Shown here: positions 7,785-17,138 of the stretch, one piece after another | Layout: every line of letters begins with the position of its first letter | How positions within the stretch are numbered: position 1 is the first letter of the stretch | Assembly (NCBI RefSeq): GCF_003008615.1 | Contig: NZ_CP027657.1 | Span: forward strand, 3,348,001 to 3,412,000 | Length of the DNA stretch: 64,000 nucleotides | Origin: Pseudomonas mendocina | Lineage (GTDB): Bacteria; Pseudomonadota; Gammaproteobacteria; Pseudomonadales; Pseudomonadaceae | Direction: 5' to 3' | Position numbers and translations under genes: made by a program | The notes under the pieces: model-generated | Seen by the model: the letters and a program-made list of their open reading frames with translations, nothing else | Database searches by the model: none | Told to the model about the DNA's origin: nothing

Positions 7785-8639
7785 ATGCCTGAACGCGCCC
7801 GAGCCAGTAGTGCCCATATCAGTCCCTCGGCGCATTACACCGGTTATGTCTGGTATCGCCATCGCCTGGCCGACCCGGCATTCGTTACCGGCTTCGGGCG
7901 CTTCGTGCACACGCTGTTGTGGCCTGTTACCTGGGGCGCGCGGGCAGGTTTCGGCCTGGACATCGAGGCGCTTCTGCTGCAGCGCCATCTGCAGATCGAC
8001 GCGCAACTCCGTGCCGCCATCGAGCAGGGCGGTGTTCGCCAGGTGGTGGAGATCGCCTGTGGCCTGTCGCCACGTGGTCGTCGTTTCTGTACGCGTTATC
8101 CACATCTGCAGTACCTCGAGGCCGACCTACCGGCCATGGCAGCGCGCAAGCGCCTGCTGCTGCATGGCGAGGGCTGGCTGGATGGCCGTCATCAGGTGCG
8201 TGCGGTGGATATTCTCGCCGAGCGCGGTAATCAGCGTCTGGCTGCACTGTTCGCCGAGCTCGATCACGATCAGCCGGTGGTGGTGATCACCGAGGGGCTG
8301 GTCAACTATTTCCCGCTGGCGTTGATCGAGGGCTTCTGGAGCCGCCTTGCTGCTGAGTTGCGCGGTTTCTCCCAGGGTATTTACCTGACCGAACTCTATC
8401 CCGATCTGCACGAGCACCCGCGCTATCGCCAGTTGCGCTGGGGTGTCGAACTGATCGGTCGGCTGACCCGTGGCAGCTATCCGCTGCATTACCGCGATCA
8501 TGCGGAAATCGTGGCGGGCTTCCAGCGCTGCGGATTCGATCAGGTGCAGGTGCTCGATCCCAGCGCCGATGCGGTGAGCCTCGGCCTGCCAGCGGCGCAC
8601 CTACCCGGTCTGGTGCGGGTGATTCAGGCGCAGGTCTAG
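7785..8639 (+). CDS. LCMT-like class I SAM methyltransferase
   Basis: 284 residues. VVEIACGLSPRGRRF is motif I in the form typical of the leucine carboxyl methyltransferase/Ppm1 branch, and LQYLEADLP gives the acidic motif II. VVVITEGLVNYFPLALIEGF corresponds to the (T/S)EGLxxYL block of that family. Bacterial members are poorly characterised and the methyl acceptor is unknown. It is divergent from the glycosylase gene (50 bp gap) and convergent with the hydrolase gene beyond the hairpin at 8659-8680. Confidence 0.85.
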   Translation: MPERARASSAHISPSAHYTGYVWYRHRLADPAFVTGFGRFVHTLLWPVTWGARAGFGLDIEALLLQRHLQIDAQLRAAIEQGGVRQVVEIACGLSPRGRRFCTRYPHLQYLEADLPAMAARKRLLLHGEGWLDGRHQVRAVDILAERGNQRLAALFAELDHDQPVVVITEGLVNYFPLALIEGFWSRLAAELRGFSQGIYLTELYPDLHEHPRYRQLRWGVELIGRLTRGSYPLHYRDHAEIVAGFQRCGFDQVQVLDPSADAVSLGLPAAHLPGLVRVIQAQV

Positions 8640-8658
8640 CCCCGTACGCGACTCCAGG

Positions 8659-8680
8659 CGTAGCCCGGATGCAATCCGGG
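8659..8680. repeat. Short hairpin CCCGGATgcaATCCGGG
   Basis: A perfect 7-bp stem with a three-base loop (8664-8680), preceded by CGTAG. It sits between the convergent methyltransferase and hydrolase genes. It resembles a half-unit of a REP-type sequence common in pseudomonads. No T-run follows on the plus strand, so a classical terminator is not supported. Confidence 0.6.
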
Positions 8681-8708
8681 GCAGATTGTCTGGGCTGCTG
8701 TATCCAGG

Positions 8709-9938
8709 TTATGCGCAGGCCGCTGCCGGTAATGGTGCCGGGTGGATCAGCTCGGCCAGCGCCAGGCTGGCTTCGGCATCGGTATGCGGGAAGACGAAGG
8801 CCAGATCCTGCTGTTCATGGCGCAGTGGCAACAGGTGTTGAGGTGGCAGATCGCCTATCTGAAGTTGCCAACCGCGCCTTGGCAGCGCGGTGGGCAGGTC
8901 GGCCTGCAACAGCCCGCCAAAGAAGCCCAGTTCGCGCAGTTCTACCGGCCATCGTTGGCCTTCGGCGTGGTGTAGCCACGCCTGGCGCTGGCGCGGTGCC
9001 AGGCGTGGCTCGCTGCGCTTCTCCAGGGAAAGCAACTGCTCGGACGGCAGGCGGGTGCTGCCTGGGCTGCGTAATGGCAGTGGGCGTTGATTGAGAAAGG
9101 GGCGGTAGAGCGCTGCGCAGGCCTCACGCTGTTCGAACTGGGCAAGATGGTCTGCCTGGTGAATCAGGGTGCATTCGCCCTGACGGCAGGCCGCAGCGAA
9201 ATGCGCGTGCTCCCAGGGTTGAGTGAAATGATCGTGCTCGCCGGCCAATACCAGTGTCGGGCACTGCGGATGTTCGATGAAGCCGCCGAACGCCAGCAGG
9301 CGCCGGCTGTTCTGCCGATAGCGCTCCACCTCGGCCGGGCTCAGGCGCTGGATCTGCCGCAGCAACGCCTTGCGAAACACCGGTGATATGCCGGTGTCGT
9401 TCAGGTGTAACGGATTGAGCAACCCGGTCAGGGCGCCCTGAGCGAATTCCACCGTGCGACCTTCATCGAGCAGGGCCAAGCCCTCTTCCAGCATCAGGCG
9501 GGCGCCGGGGCGGCCGAAGGCGGTGATGCCTGCGAGCAAAAGACGAGCGCAGCGTTGCGGATGCCGAGCGGCGAACAGCGCGGCCAGTGCCGAGCCGTAA
9601 GACAGGCCAATGGGCATCAGCGGCGGTAGCTGCAATTGTTCGGCGAAGCCTGCGATCAGATCGGCCAAGTGTTCCAGGGCAAGCTCCGGTGCCAGTTGCA
9701 GGTTGCCACCCTGGCTGGGCAGGTCGAGCAGAATGACCGGGTGCGTGGTGAGCAGTTCGTCGACCTCGGCAGCGAAGGAGCGAAAGCTCTGAAAGGCGCC
9801 GCCCAACAGCAGTACGGGCTGGCGAGTGTCGCGCTGGCGGGTCGAATAGGCCTGGTAATGCAGGCGCCAGCCGGCGATATCCATGACGGAGGGCGCAGCG
9901 GCCAGCAGGGCGGGGCTGTAGTCGGTGCGGTAATGCAT
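8709..9938 (-). CDS. Alpha/beta hydrolase with C-terminal PilZ-like extension
   Basis: 409 residues. Residues 40-280 are an alpha/beta hydrolase: nucleophile elbow GLSYGS (Ser113), acid Asp236 in AGEHDHFT, His264 in ADHLAQFE. The cap region (residues about 150-215) recalls RhlA-type enzymes, a weak resemblance. Residues about 300-400 form a second domain. It carries R308-S-E-P-R312, as in the PilZ RxxxR motif, then a strand and E336-L-G-F-F-G341, a changed form of D/N-x-S-x-x-G. This may be a PilZ-like domain that has lost or altered c-di-GMP binding. Substrate is unknown. Reads leftward, divergent from proA. Confidence 0.78.
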   Translation of the reverse strand: MHYRTDYSPALLAAAPSVMDIAGWRLHYQAYSTRQRDTRQPVLLLGGAFQSFRSFAAEVDELLTTHPVILLDLPSQGGNLQLAPELALEHLADLIAGFAEQLQLPPLMPIGLSYGSALAALFAARHPQRCARLLLAGITAFGRPGARLMLEEGLALLDEGRTVEFAQGALTGLLNPLHLNDTGISPVFRKALLRQIQRLSPAEVERYRQNSRRLLAFGGFIEHPQCPTLVLAGEHDHFTQPWEHAHFAAACRQGECTLIHQADHLAQFEQREACAALYRPFLNQRPLPLRSPGSTRLPSEQLLSLEKRSEPRLAPRQRQAWLHHAEGQRWPVELRELGFFGGLLQADLPTALPRRGWQLQIGDLPPQHLLPLRHEQQDLAFVFPHTDAEASLALAELIHPAPLPAAACA

Positions 9939-10005
9939 GGCGTGGGCACTCCGGCGTTTTTATTGTTGTTGGGGGGGCGGCATACAGCGCCGGGGTGAGT
10001 TTGAA

Positions 10006-10034
10006 GGTAAACATTGCGACGGCTTTTGTTTACC
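10006..10034. promoter_or_regulatory. Inverted repeat GGTAAACA-N13-TGTTTACC, possible operator
   Basis: Perfect 8-bp arms at 10006-10013 and 10027-10034 in the 283-bp divergent region between the hydrolase and proA genes. It is about 70 bp upstream of the hydrolase start and about 190 bp upstream of proA. The rest of this region shows a TATAAT near proA and nothing else I recognise. Arm length and spacing would suit a dimeric regulator, but no regulator is identified. Confidence 0.4.
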
Positions 10035-10157
10035 CAACCTTCGGGCGGCCTTTTGCCGTGAGTGTCACCGTCACCCGCGCAAGGCTTCTGCGGCGCGCCT
10101 GTCGGCGTTACCGGCGGCGCTCGATGGACGCCCTGTCTACCGCTTGCCAGACGCCGC

Positions 10158-10186
10158 TGGGCGTGGCCTCGCGAGCCCGCTATAAT
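10158..10186 (+). promoter_or_regulatory. Probable proA promoter
   Basis: A perfect -10 hexamer TATAAT lies at 10181-10186, 36 bp before the proA ATG. The best -35 at 17-bp spacing is TGGGCG (10158-10163), which is weak. The call rests on the -10 box and its position. Confidence 0.5.
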
Positions 10187-10221
10187 CAGCCCCTTTTTCC
10201 AATTGCCAGACCTCCGCCGCC

Positions 10222-11487
10222 ATGACCGAGTCCGTGCACGACTACATGACCCGCCTGGGCCAGGCTGCCCGCCAGGCTTCGCGGGTGCTCGCCCGTGCCA
10301 GCACCGCGCAGAAGAACCGCGCGCTGCAGGCCGCTGCCAATGCCCTCGACGCCGCTCGCGCCGAGCTGACTGCCGCCAATGAACTGGATTTGAGCGCTGC
10401 GCGCGCCAGTGGCCTGGAGCCGGCCATGGTCGACCGCCTGGCGCTGACCCCTAAGGTCATCGACGGCATGATCGAAGGTCTGCGCCAAGTGGCGACCCTG
10501 CCTGACCCGATTGGCGAGATCCAGGACATGCGCTACCTGCCTTCCGGCATCCAGGTCGGTCGCATGCGCGTGCCGCTGGGTGTGATCGGCATCATCTACG
10601 AGTCGCGTCCGAACGTGACCATCGATGCTGCCAGCCTGTGCCTGAAGTCCGGCAACGCCACCATCCTGCGCGGCGGTTCGGAAGCTATTCATTCCAACCA
10701 GGCGATTGCCCGCTGCATCCAGCAGGGCCTGGCCGAGGCCGACCTGCCGGCCGCCGCCGTGCAGGTGGTGGAAACCACCGATCGCGCTGCCGTCGGCGAG
10801 CTGATCAGCATGCCGGCCTTCGTCGACGTGATCGTGCCGCGTGGCGGCAAGGGCCTGATCGAGCGTATCAGCCGCGACGCCAAGGTGCCGGTGATCAAGC
10901 ATCTGGACGGCGTCTGCCATGTCTATGTCGACATCGCCGCCGACATCGACAAGGCCATCCGCGTCTGCGACAACGCCAAGACCCAGCGTTACTCGCCCTG
11001 CAATGCCATGGAAACCTTGCTGGTTCATTCCGCTATCGCGGCTCGCGTACTGCCGCCGCTGGCCGCCATCTACCGTGACAAGGGCGTCGAACTGCGTGGC
11101 GATGCCGCGACGCGCGAACTGCTTGGCAGTGATGTGCTGGAGGCCAGCGAGGACGACTGGTTTGCCGAGTACAACGCGCCGATCCTGGCGATTCGCATCG
11201 TCGACTCCCTGGATGCCGCCATCGAGCACATCAACCACTACGGCTCGCAGCACACCGATTCGATCATCACCGAGAACTTCAGTGACGCGCGGCGCTTCCT
11301 CACCGAGGTGGATTCCGCCTCGGTGATGGTCAATGCCTCCACACGTTTCGCCGATGGTTTCGAGTATGGCCTGGGTGCGGAGATCGGTATCTCCACCGAC
11401 AAGCTGCATGCGCGTGGGCCGGTGGGTCTGGATGGACTGACCAGCCAGAAATACGTGGTCTTTGGCGATGGACACATTCGCACCTAA
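10222..11487 (+). CDS. proA: Gamma-glutamyl phosphate reductase
   Basis: 421 residues, the usual length for ProA. It reduces L-glutamyl 5-phosphate to glutamate 5-semialdehyde with NADPH in proline synthesis. The ALDH-like fold shows [15 protein letters not shown], the nucleotide-binding [12 protein letters not shown], and the catalytic Cys260 in [14 protein letters not shown]. The C-terminal [14 protein letters not shown] block is present as [20 protein letters not shown]. The next gene, nadD, begins directly after its stop codon, the first pair of a long rightward run that leads into the cell-elongation genes. Confidence 0.97.
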   Translation: MTESVHDYMTRLGQAARQASRVLARASTAQKNRALQAAANALDAARAELTAANELDLSAARASGLEPAMVDRLALTPKVIDGMIEGLRQVATLPDPIGEIQDMRYLPSGIQVGRMRVPLGVIGIIYESRPNVTIDAASLCLKSGNATILRGGSEAIHSNQAIARCIQQGLAEADLPAAAVQVVETTDRAAVGELISMPAFVDVIVPRGGKGLIERISRDAKVPVIKHLDGVCHVYVDIAADIDKAIRVCDNAKTQRYSPCNAMETLLVHSAIAARVLPPLAAIYRDKGVELRGDAATRELLGSDVLEASEDDWFAEYNAPILAIRIVDSLDAAIEHINHYGSQHTDSIITENFSDARRFLTEVDSASVMVNASTRFADGFEYGLGAEIGISTDKLHARGPVGLDGLTSQKYVVFGDGHIRT

Positions 11488-12162
11488 ATGAAGCGTACTG
11501 ACGCCCAGAGTCACGGCGCCCGACGTATTGGCCTGCTTGGCGGTACCTTCAACCCGGTGCATATCGGCCACCTGCGTGCAGCGTTGGAGGTGGCCGAATT
11601 CATGCTGCTCGACGAGCTGCGCCTGATACCCAGCGCGCGGCCGCCGCACCGGGAGGCGCCGCAAGCGACTGCCGAGCAGCGTCTGGCCATGGTGCAACTG
11701 GCGGTGGCCGATGAAGCGCAACTGACGGTCGATGACCGAGAGCTGCGCCGAGACAAACCGTCGTACACGGTCGACACCCTGGAATCGGTGCGCGCCGAGC
11801 TGGCGGAGGGCGATCAGCTGTATCTGCTGCTCGGCTGGGATGCCTTCTGCGGCCTGCCTGGCTGGCACCGCTGGGAGGAACTGCTCGATCACTGCCACCT
11901 GCTGGTGCTGCAACGGCCCGATGCCGACAGCGAGGCACCGGAGGCGCTGCGCGATCTGCTGGCGGCGCGCAGTGTCAGCGACCCGTTGAGTCTGAGCGGG
12001 GCAGGCGGGCAAATCAGTTTCATCTGGCAGACTCCGCTGGCGATTTCCGCCACGCAGATCCGCCAATTGCTGGCAACCGGTCGTTCGGCGCGCTATCTGC
12101 TGCCGGATGCGGTGCTTGCCTATATCCAGGCGCACGATCTGTACCGTGCGCCCAATGCTTGA
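11488..12162 (+). CDS. nadD: Nicotinate-nucleotide adenylyltransferase
   Basis: 224 residues. NadD joins nicotinate mononucleotide to ATP to form deamido-[15 protein letters not shown] (residues 18-29) carries the nucleotidyltransferase HxGH motif, and [10 protein letters not shown] near the C-terminus is the ISSTxIR signature. The ATG at 11488 abuts the proA stop with no gap, so it relies on a ribosome site inside proA. It is followed after 52 bp by rsfS, the conserved nadD-rsfS-rlmH order. Confidence 0.95.
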   Translation: MKRTDAQSHGARRIGLLGGTFNPVHIGHLRAALEVAEFMLLDELRLIPSARPPHREAPQATAEQRLAMVQLAVADEAQLTVDDRELRRDKPSYTVDTLESVRAELAEGDQLYLLLGWDAFCGLPGWHRWEELLDHCHLLVLQRPDADSEAPEALRDLLAARSVSDPLSLSGAGGQISFIWQTPLAISATQIRQLLATGRSARYLLPDAVLAYIQAHDLYRAPNA

Positions 12163-12214
12163 AGCGTCGCGCCTGTCGCGTTGACGTCCATTACATGAGG
12201 CAAATGAGTCGAAT

Positions 12215-12583
12215 ATGAGTAAGCAAACCATGCCCAGCGCCGAGCTGGTCAAGATCGCCGTAGCGGCACTGGAAGAAATCAAGGCCACCGACATCACCGT
12301 CATCGACGTCAAGGAAAAGACCAGCATCACCGATTTCATGGTGATCGCCAGTGGTAGCTCGAGCCGTCAGGTCAAGTCGCTGGTGGAAAATGTGGTGGAG
12401 AAGGTCAAGGAGCAGGGCGTGCGCCCGATCGGCAGCGAAGGCCTGGACAGCGGCGAGTGGGCACTGCTCGACCTGGGCGACGTCGTCGTTCACGTCATGC
12501 TGCCGACCGCGCGTCAGTTCTACGACCTCGAGCGCCTGTGGCAGGGTGCCGAGCAGAGCCGCGCGCAACATTCGGCCGAGTAA
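12215..12583 (+). CDS. rsfS: Ribosomal silencing factor RsfS
   Basis: 122 residues, DUF143/Iojap family. It binds ribosomal protein uL14 and blocks subunit joining under starvation. Family blocks seen are [23 protein letters not shown] (shown here only by its ends, residues 25-47) and the C-terminal [15 protein letters not shown]. The predicted protein starts at ATG 12215. It lies between nadD and rlmH in the usual order, with nine bases to rlmH. Confidence 0.95.
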   Translation: MSKQTMPSAELVKIAVAALEEIKATDITVIDVKEKTSITDFMVIASGSSSRQVKSLVENVVEKVKEQGVRPIGSEGLDSGEWALLDLGDVVVHVMLPTARQFYDLERLWQGAEQSRAQHSAE

Positions 12584-12592
12584 GCGCAAACC

Positions 12593-13060
12593 GTGCGGAT
12601 CAAACTGATCGCCGTCGGATCGCGCATGCCGCGCTGGGTCGAGGAAGGCTGGCAGGAGTACGTCAAGCGCCTGCCGGCCGAGCTGCCCCTGGAACTGGTG
12701 GAGATTCCGCTGAATACCCGGGGCAAGAACGCCGATGTCGCGCGCCTGATCCGTCAGGAGGGTGAAGCCATGCTGAGCAAGGTGCAGCCTGGCGAACGTA
12801 TCGTCACCCTCGAGGTCAATGGCAAGCCGTGGAGCACCGAGCAGTTGGCCGCGGAGCTGGATCGCTGGCGTCTGGACGCACGCAACGTCAATCTCATGGT
12901 CGGTGGCCCGGAAGGGCTGGCGCCGGAGGTATGCGCGCGTAGCGAACAACGCTGGTCGCTGTCGCCACTGACCTTGCCGCATCCGCTGGTGCGTATTCTG
13001 CTCGGTGAGCAAATCTATCGGGCCTGGACCGTGCTGTCCGGCCACCCGTACCACAAGTGA
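12593..13060 (+). CDS. rlmH: 23S rRNA pseudouridine-1915 N3-methyltransferase
   Basis: 155 residues, the standard RlmH length. It is a SPOUT-fold enzyme that methylates the modified base at position 1915 of 23S rRNA. The cofactor-knot segment [14 protein letters not shown] and the C-terminal [18 protein letters not shown] are diagnostic. The start is GTG at 12593, nine bases after rsfS; no ATG fits. mrdA follows after 18 bp. Confidence 0.96.
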   Translation: MRIKLIAVGSRMPRWVEEGWQEYVKRLPAELPLELVEIPLNTRGKNADVARLIRQEGEAMLSKVQPGERIVTLEVNGKPWSTEQLAAELDRWRLDARNVNLMVGGPEGLAPEVCARSEQRWSLSPLTLPHPLVRILLGEQIYRAWTVLSGHPYHK

Positions 13061-13078
13061 AGTAGGCTCTGCCTAAAG

Positions 13079-14968
13079 ATGCCCCAGCCGATTCGCCTCA
13101 AGGATCACGAAAAAGACGCACGCATGGTTCGGCGCCGTGTGCTGGTCGGGGGCGCTTTCATCCTGCTGCTGACGCTCGTGCTGATCATGCGCATGTATTA
13201 CCTGCAGGTCATTCAGTATGAGCATCACAGCACCCTGGCGGAAAACAACCGTATCCACGTGCAGCCGATCCCGCCGACGCGTGGGCTGATCTTCGACCGC
13301 AATGGCGTGATCATCGCCGACAACCGGCCGAGCTTCAGCCTGACGGTGACGCGAGAGCGCGCCGGAGACTGGTTGCAGGTACTCGATACCGTGGTCGAAG
13401 TGCTGGAGTTGACCGACGATGATCGGGCGCTGTTCGAGCGTCGCGTGCGCCAGGGACGCCGCCCGTTCGAGCCGGTGCCTATCCTGTTCGAGTTGTCCGA
13501 GGAGCAGATCGCCCGTGTGGCGGTCAACCAGTTCCGCCTGCCGGGCGTCGAGGTGGCTGCGCAACTGGTGCGGCATTACCCGCAGCAGGAGCACTTCGCG
13601 CATTCCGTCGGTTATGTCGGGCGTATCAACGAGCAGGAGCTCAAGCGCATCGACCCGACCGATTACGCCGGCACGCACCATATCGGCAAGACCGGTATCG
13701 AGCGCTTCTACGAAGACGAGCTGCACGGCGAGGTCGGTTACGAGGAAGTCGAGACCAACGCGCGCGGCCGTGTGTTGCGTGTGCTCAATCGCATCGACCC
13801 GAAACCGGGCAAGGACATCGTCCTCAGCCTCGACGTGAAACTGCAGGAGGCCGCCGAGCATGCTCTGGGCGGCCGCCGTGGTGCGGTGGTGGCGATCGAT
13901 CCGAACAACGGCGAAGTGTTGGCGATGGTCAGCCAGCCCAGCTTCGACCCCAACCCCTTCGTCACCGGCATCAGCTTCAAGGCTTATGGCGAGCTGCGTG
14001 ATTCCATCGACCAGCCGCTCTACAACCGCGTGCTGCGCGGCCTTTACCCGCCCGGCTCGACGATCAAGCCGATGGTCGCTGTGTCCGGTCTCGATGCCGG
14101 TGTGGTCACGCCCACCTCGCGGGTGTTCGACCCCGGCTTCTATCAATTGCCCAATCACAGCCACAAGTACCGCAACTGGAACCGCACCGGTGACGGTTGG
14201 GTCGACCTCAACCTGGCCATCGCCCGTTCCAATGACACCTATTTCTACGATCTGGCGCACAAGATGGGCGTCGACCGCATGCATGACTACATGAGTCGCT
14301 TCGGCCTGGGTCAGCGGGTTTCGCTGGACATGTTCGAGGAAACCGCCGGGCTGATGCCTTCGCGCGACTGGAAGCGAGCTCGCTACCGCCAGCCTTGGTA
14401 TCCGGGTGAGACCCTGATCCTCGGCATCGGCCAGGGCTATATGCAGACCACGCCGCTGCAACTGGCGCAGGCCACGGCGCTGATGGCCACGCGTGGCAAG
14501 TGGATTCGTCCGCACCTGGCCAAGAGCATTGCCGGCCGCCTGCCCGTCGACCCCAATCCGATGCCGGATATCGTGCTGCGTGATCCGAAATTCTGGGATT
14601 ACGGTATTCGCGGTATGGAAGAAGTGCTGCACGGCCCGCGCGGTACCGCGCGCAAGGTTGGCGACAGCTCGGTCTATCGCATCGCCGGCAAGAGCGGTAC
14701 CGCGCAGGTGGTGGCGATCAAGCAGGGCGAGAAGTACGACCGCAACAAGGTGCAGGAGCGCCATCGCGACCATGCATTGTTCATAGGCTTCGCCCCGGCA
14801 GACAAGCCGCAGATCGCCGTGGCGGTCATGGTGGAAAACGGCGAATCCGGTTCCGGTGTCGCTGCCCCGGTGGTCAAGCAGGTGATGGACGCCTGGCTGC
14901 TGGATGAAAACGGTCAGCTCAAGGCTGAGTTCGCAGCGCCGAAGCCCACCGAGGTCAGTCAGCGATGA
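13079..14968 (+). CDS. mrdA: Peptidoglycan transpeptidase PBP2
   Basis: 629 residues. One N-terminal membrane anchor (about residues 20-43) precedes a pedestal domain (PPTRGLIFDRNGVIIADN) and a class B penicillin-binding transpeptidase domain. Active-site motifs are S327-T-I-K330, S384-N-D386 and KSGTAQ near the C-terminus. It cross-links peptidoglycan during lateral-wall elongation together with RodA and the Rod complex. The rodA ATG overlaps its stop by four bases, so PBP2 and RodA are made as a coupled pair. Confidence 0.97.
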   Translation: MPQPIRLKDHEKDARMVRRRVLVGGAFILLLTLVLIMRMYYLQVIQYEHHSTLAENNRIHVQPIPPTRGLIFDRNGVIIADNRPSFSLTVTRERAGDWLQVLDTVVEVLELTDDDRALFERRVRQGRRPFEPVPILFELSEEQIARVAVNQFRLPGVEVAAQLVRHYPQQEHFAHSVGYVGRINEQELKRIDPTDYAGTHHIGKTGIERFYEDELHGEVGYEEVETNARGRVLRVLNRIDPKPGKDIVLSLDVKLQEAAEHALGGRRGAVVAIDPNNGEVLAMVSQPSFDPNPFVTGISFKAYGELRDSIDQPLYNRVLRGLYPPGSTIKPMVAVSGLDAGVVTPTSRVFDPGFYQLPNHSHKYRNWNRTGDGWVDLNLAIARSNDTYFYDLAHKMGVDRMHDYMSRFGLGQRVSLDMFEETAGLMPSRDWKRARYRQPWYPGETLILGIGQGYMQTTPLQLAQATALMATRGKWIRPHLAKSIAGRLPVDPNPMPDIVLRDPKFWDYGIRGMEEVLHGPRGTARKVGDSSVYRIAGKSGTAQVVAIKQGEKYDRNKVQERHRDHALFIGFAPADKPQIAVAVMVENGESGSGVAAPVVKQVMDAWLLDENGQLKAEFAAPKPTEVSQR

Positions 14969-16110
14969 AGAGTAATTTCGACCGGGTTCTGTCCGACGAG
15001 GACGTACTGCGTCGCCGTGCCACTCTGCTACAGCGCCTGCATATCGACGGCTGGCTGTTGCTGCTGCTACTGGTGCTTGGCGCCGGCAGCCTGTTCATCC
15101 TTTATTCGGCCAGCGGCAAGAACATCGATCTGTTGCTCAAGCAGGCGTCGTCCTTCGGCATCGGCATGGTCGCGGTGGTCGTGATCGCCCAGTTCGATCC
15201 GCGCTTCATGGCGCGTTGGGTGCCGCTGGCTTACGTCATCGGCGTCGCGCTGCTGACCGTGGTGGAGGTCATGGGCCACACTGCGATGGGCGCCACACGC
15301 TGGATCAACATTCCTGGGGTGATCCGCTTCCAGCCCTCGGAGCTGATGAAGATCATCATGCCGATGACCATCGCCTGGTACCTGTCCCGGCATAATCTGC
15401 CGCCACGTTTCAAACACATCGTCATCAGCCTGGCGATGATCGGCGTGCCCTTCGTGCTGATCGTCAAACAGCCGGATCTGGGAACCTCGCTGCTGATTCT
15501 TGCCTCGGGCGCCTTCGTCATCTTCATGGCCGGTCTGCAATGGCGCTGGATCGTCGGCGCCGCCGCCGCAGTGGTGCCGATCGCGGTGGGCATGTGGTAT
15601 TTCGTGATGCACGACTACCAGAAACGCCGCGTGCTGACCTTCCTCAATCCCGAGAGCGACCCGCTGGGGGCCGGCTGGAACATCATCCAGTCCAAGGCTG
15701 CCATCGGCTCCGGCGGTGTACTGGGCAAGGGCTGGCTGCTGGGTACCCAGTCGCACCTGGATTTTTTGCCGGAAAGTCATACGGACTTTATCATTGCCGT
15801 GCTCGCTGAAGAGTTCGGCCTGGTTGGTGTCTGTTTGTTGCTGTTGTTGTACCTGCTGTTGCTTGCACGCGGTTTGGTGATTACCGTCCAGGCTCAGACG
15901 CTGTTCGGCAAGCTGCTGGCAGGTGCGTTGACCATGACCTTCTTCGTCTATGTATTCGTCAACATCGGCATGGTCAGTGGGCTGCTTCCTGTCGTGGGCG
16001 TGCCACTGCCTTTCATTAGCTACGGCGGAACCCATCTGGTCACGCTGTTGTCAGGCTTCGGGATATTGATGGCGATCCACACTCACAGAAAGTGGATCGC
16101 TCAGGTTTGA
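14965..16110 (+). CDS. rodA: SEDS glycosyltransferase RodA
   Basis: 381 residues and about ten membrane helices. RodA polymerises lipid II into glycan strands during elongation and works with PBP2. SEDS blocks seen include WINIPGVIRFQPSELMKI, KQPDLGTSLLI, LPESHTDFIIAVLAEEFG and PLPFISYGGTHLV. Starts in an ATGA overlap with mrdA. A second SEDS protein, FtsW, is encoded at 49627 in the division cluster. Confidence 0.97.
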   Translation: MKSNFDRVLSDEDVLRRRATLLQRLHIDGWLLLLLLVLGAGSLFILYSASGKNIDLLLKQASSFGIGMVAVVVIAQFDPRFMARWVPLAYVIGVALLTVVEVMGHTAMGATRWINIPGVIRFQPSELMKIIMPMTIAWYLSRHNLPPRFKHIVISLAMIGVPFVLIVKQPDLGTSLLILASGAFVIFMAGLQWRWIVGAAAAVVPIAVGMWYFVMHDYQKRRVLTFLNPESDPLGAGWNIIQSKAAIGSGGVLGKGWLLGTQSHLDFLPESHTDFIIAVLAEEFGLVGVCLLLLLYLLLLARGLVITVQAQTLFGKLLAGALTMTFFVYVFVNIGMVSGLLPVVGVPLPFISYGGTHLVTLLSGFGILMAIHTHRKWIAQV

Positions 16111-16127
16111 TTGGGGGTTTTGAGTTA

Positions 16128-17138
16128 ATGCATGCATTGCGCAGTTGGACCGCTCGGGCATTTGTGGGCGTAGGTCTTGCTGGTCTGCTCGGTGGCGGCG
16201 CCCAGGCGCTGGCAGCCGATTACCAGGACTCGCCACAGGTGACCGAGTTCGTCGAGGAAATGACCCGCGACTACGGCTTTGCCAGTGAGCAACTGTACGC
16301 GCTGTTCGCCGAGGTCGAGCGCAAGCAGGCCATCCTCGACGCGATTTCGCGGCCGGCCGAGAAGGTCAAACCCTGGAAGGAATACCGGCCGATCTTCATC
16401 ACCGACAAGCGCATCGCTCAAGGCGTGGAGTTCTGGAACAAGAATCAGGCCGCGCTGGAAAAGGCCGAGGCCGAATACGGCGTACCGCCGCAGTTCATCG
16501 TCGCCATCATCGGCGTGGAAACCTTCTACGGCGGTAATACCGGTAGCTGGCGGGTGATGGACGCACTGTCGACCCTGGCTTTCGATTACCCGCCGCGTGC
16601 GCCGTTCTTCCGCAAGGAACTGCGTGAATTCCTCATGCTCACCCGTGAAGAACAGGTCGACCCGATTACGCTCAAGGGCTCCTACGCCGGTGCCATGGGC
16701 CTGCCGCAGTTCATGCCGAGCAGCTTCCGCGCCTATGCCGTGGACTTCGACGGCGATGGCCATATCAATATCTGGAGCAACCCCACCGATGCCATCGGCA
16801 GCGTCGCCAGCTACTTCAAGCGTCACGGCTGGCAAGCCGGTGGCCAGGTGGCCAGCCGCGTCGAAGTCAGCGGTGCACGCGTCGACGAAGGCCTGACCCA
16901 GGGGCTCGACCCGGTGAAGAATGTCGCCGAGCTGCGGGCTCTGGGCTGGAACAGCAAAGATGCCCTCGCCGAGGACGTGCCGGTGACCGCGTTTCGTCTG
17001 GAAGGCGCAGAAGGCGACGAATACTGGTTCGGTTTGCCCAACTTCTACACCATCACCCGCTACAATCGCAGCGTGATGTATGCCATGGCGGTCAACCAGC
17101 TCGCCGAGCTGCTGGTCGAAGCACGGGGTAATCGATGA
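16128..17138 (+). CDS. mltB: Lytic murein transglycosylase B
   Basis: 336 residues from the ATG at 16128, chosen because it begins directly with a signal peptide (MHALRSW...ALAA); an earlier start at 16092 would lie inside the rodA tail. It cleaves the MurNAc-GlcNAc bond with 1,6-anhydro ring formation. The catalytic Glu131 is in IIGVETFYGG, followed by GSYAGAMGLPQFMPSS. Unlike E. coli MltB, no lipobox is apparent, so it resembles the soluble SltB1 of P. aeruginosa. rlpA starts within its stop. Confidence 0.93.
   Translation: MHALRSWTARAFVGVGLAGLLGGGAQALAADYQDSPQVTEFVEEMTRDYGFASEQLYALFAEVERKQAILDAISRPAEKVKPWKEYRPIFITDKRIAQGVEFWNKNQAALEKAEAEYGVPPQFIVAIIGVETFYGGNTGSWRVMDALSTLAFDYPPRAPFFRKELREFLMLTREEQVDPITLKGSYAGAMGLPQFMPSSFRAYAVDFDGDGHINIWSNPTDAIGSVASYFKRHGWQAGGQVASRVEVSGARVDEGLTQGLDPVKNVAELRALGWNSKDALAEDVPVTAFRLEGAEGDEYWFGLPNFYTITRYNRSVMYAMAVNQLAELLVEARGNR

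Noticed and set aside
10186..12339. A 717-codon open frame antisense to proA-nadD
   Set aside because: Same reason: it spans two well-defined genes on the other strand and its translation is low-complexity His/Gln/Arg-rich.
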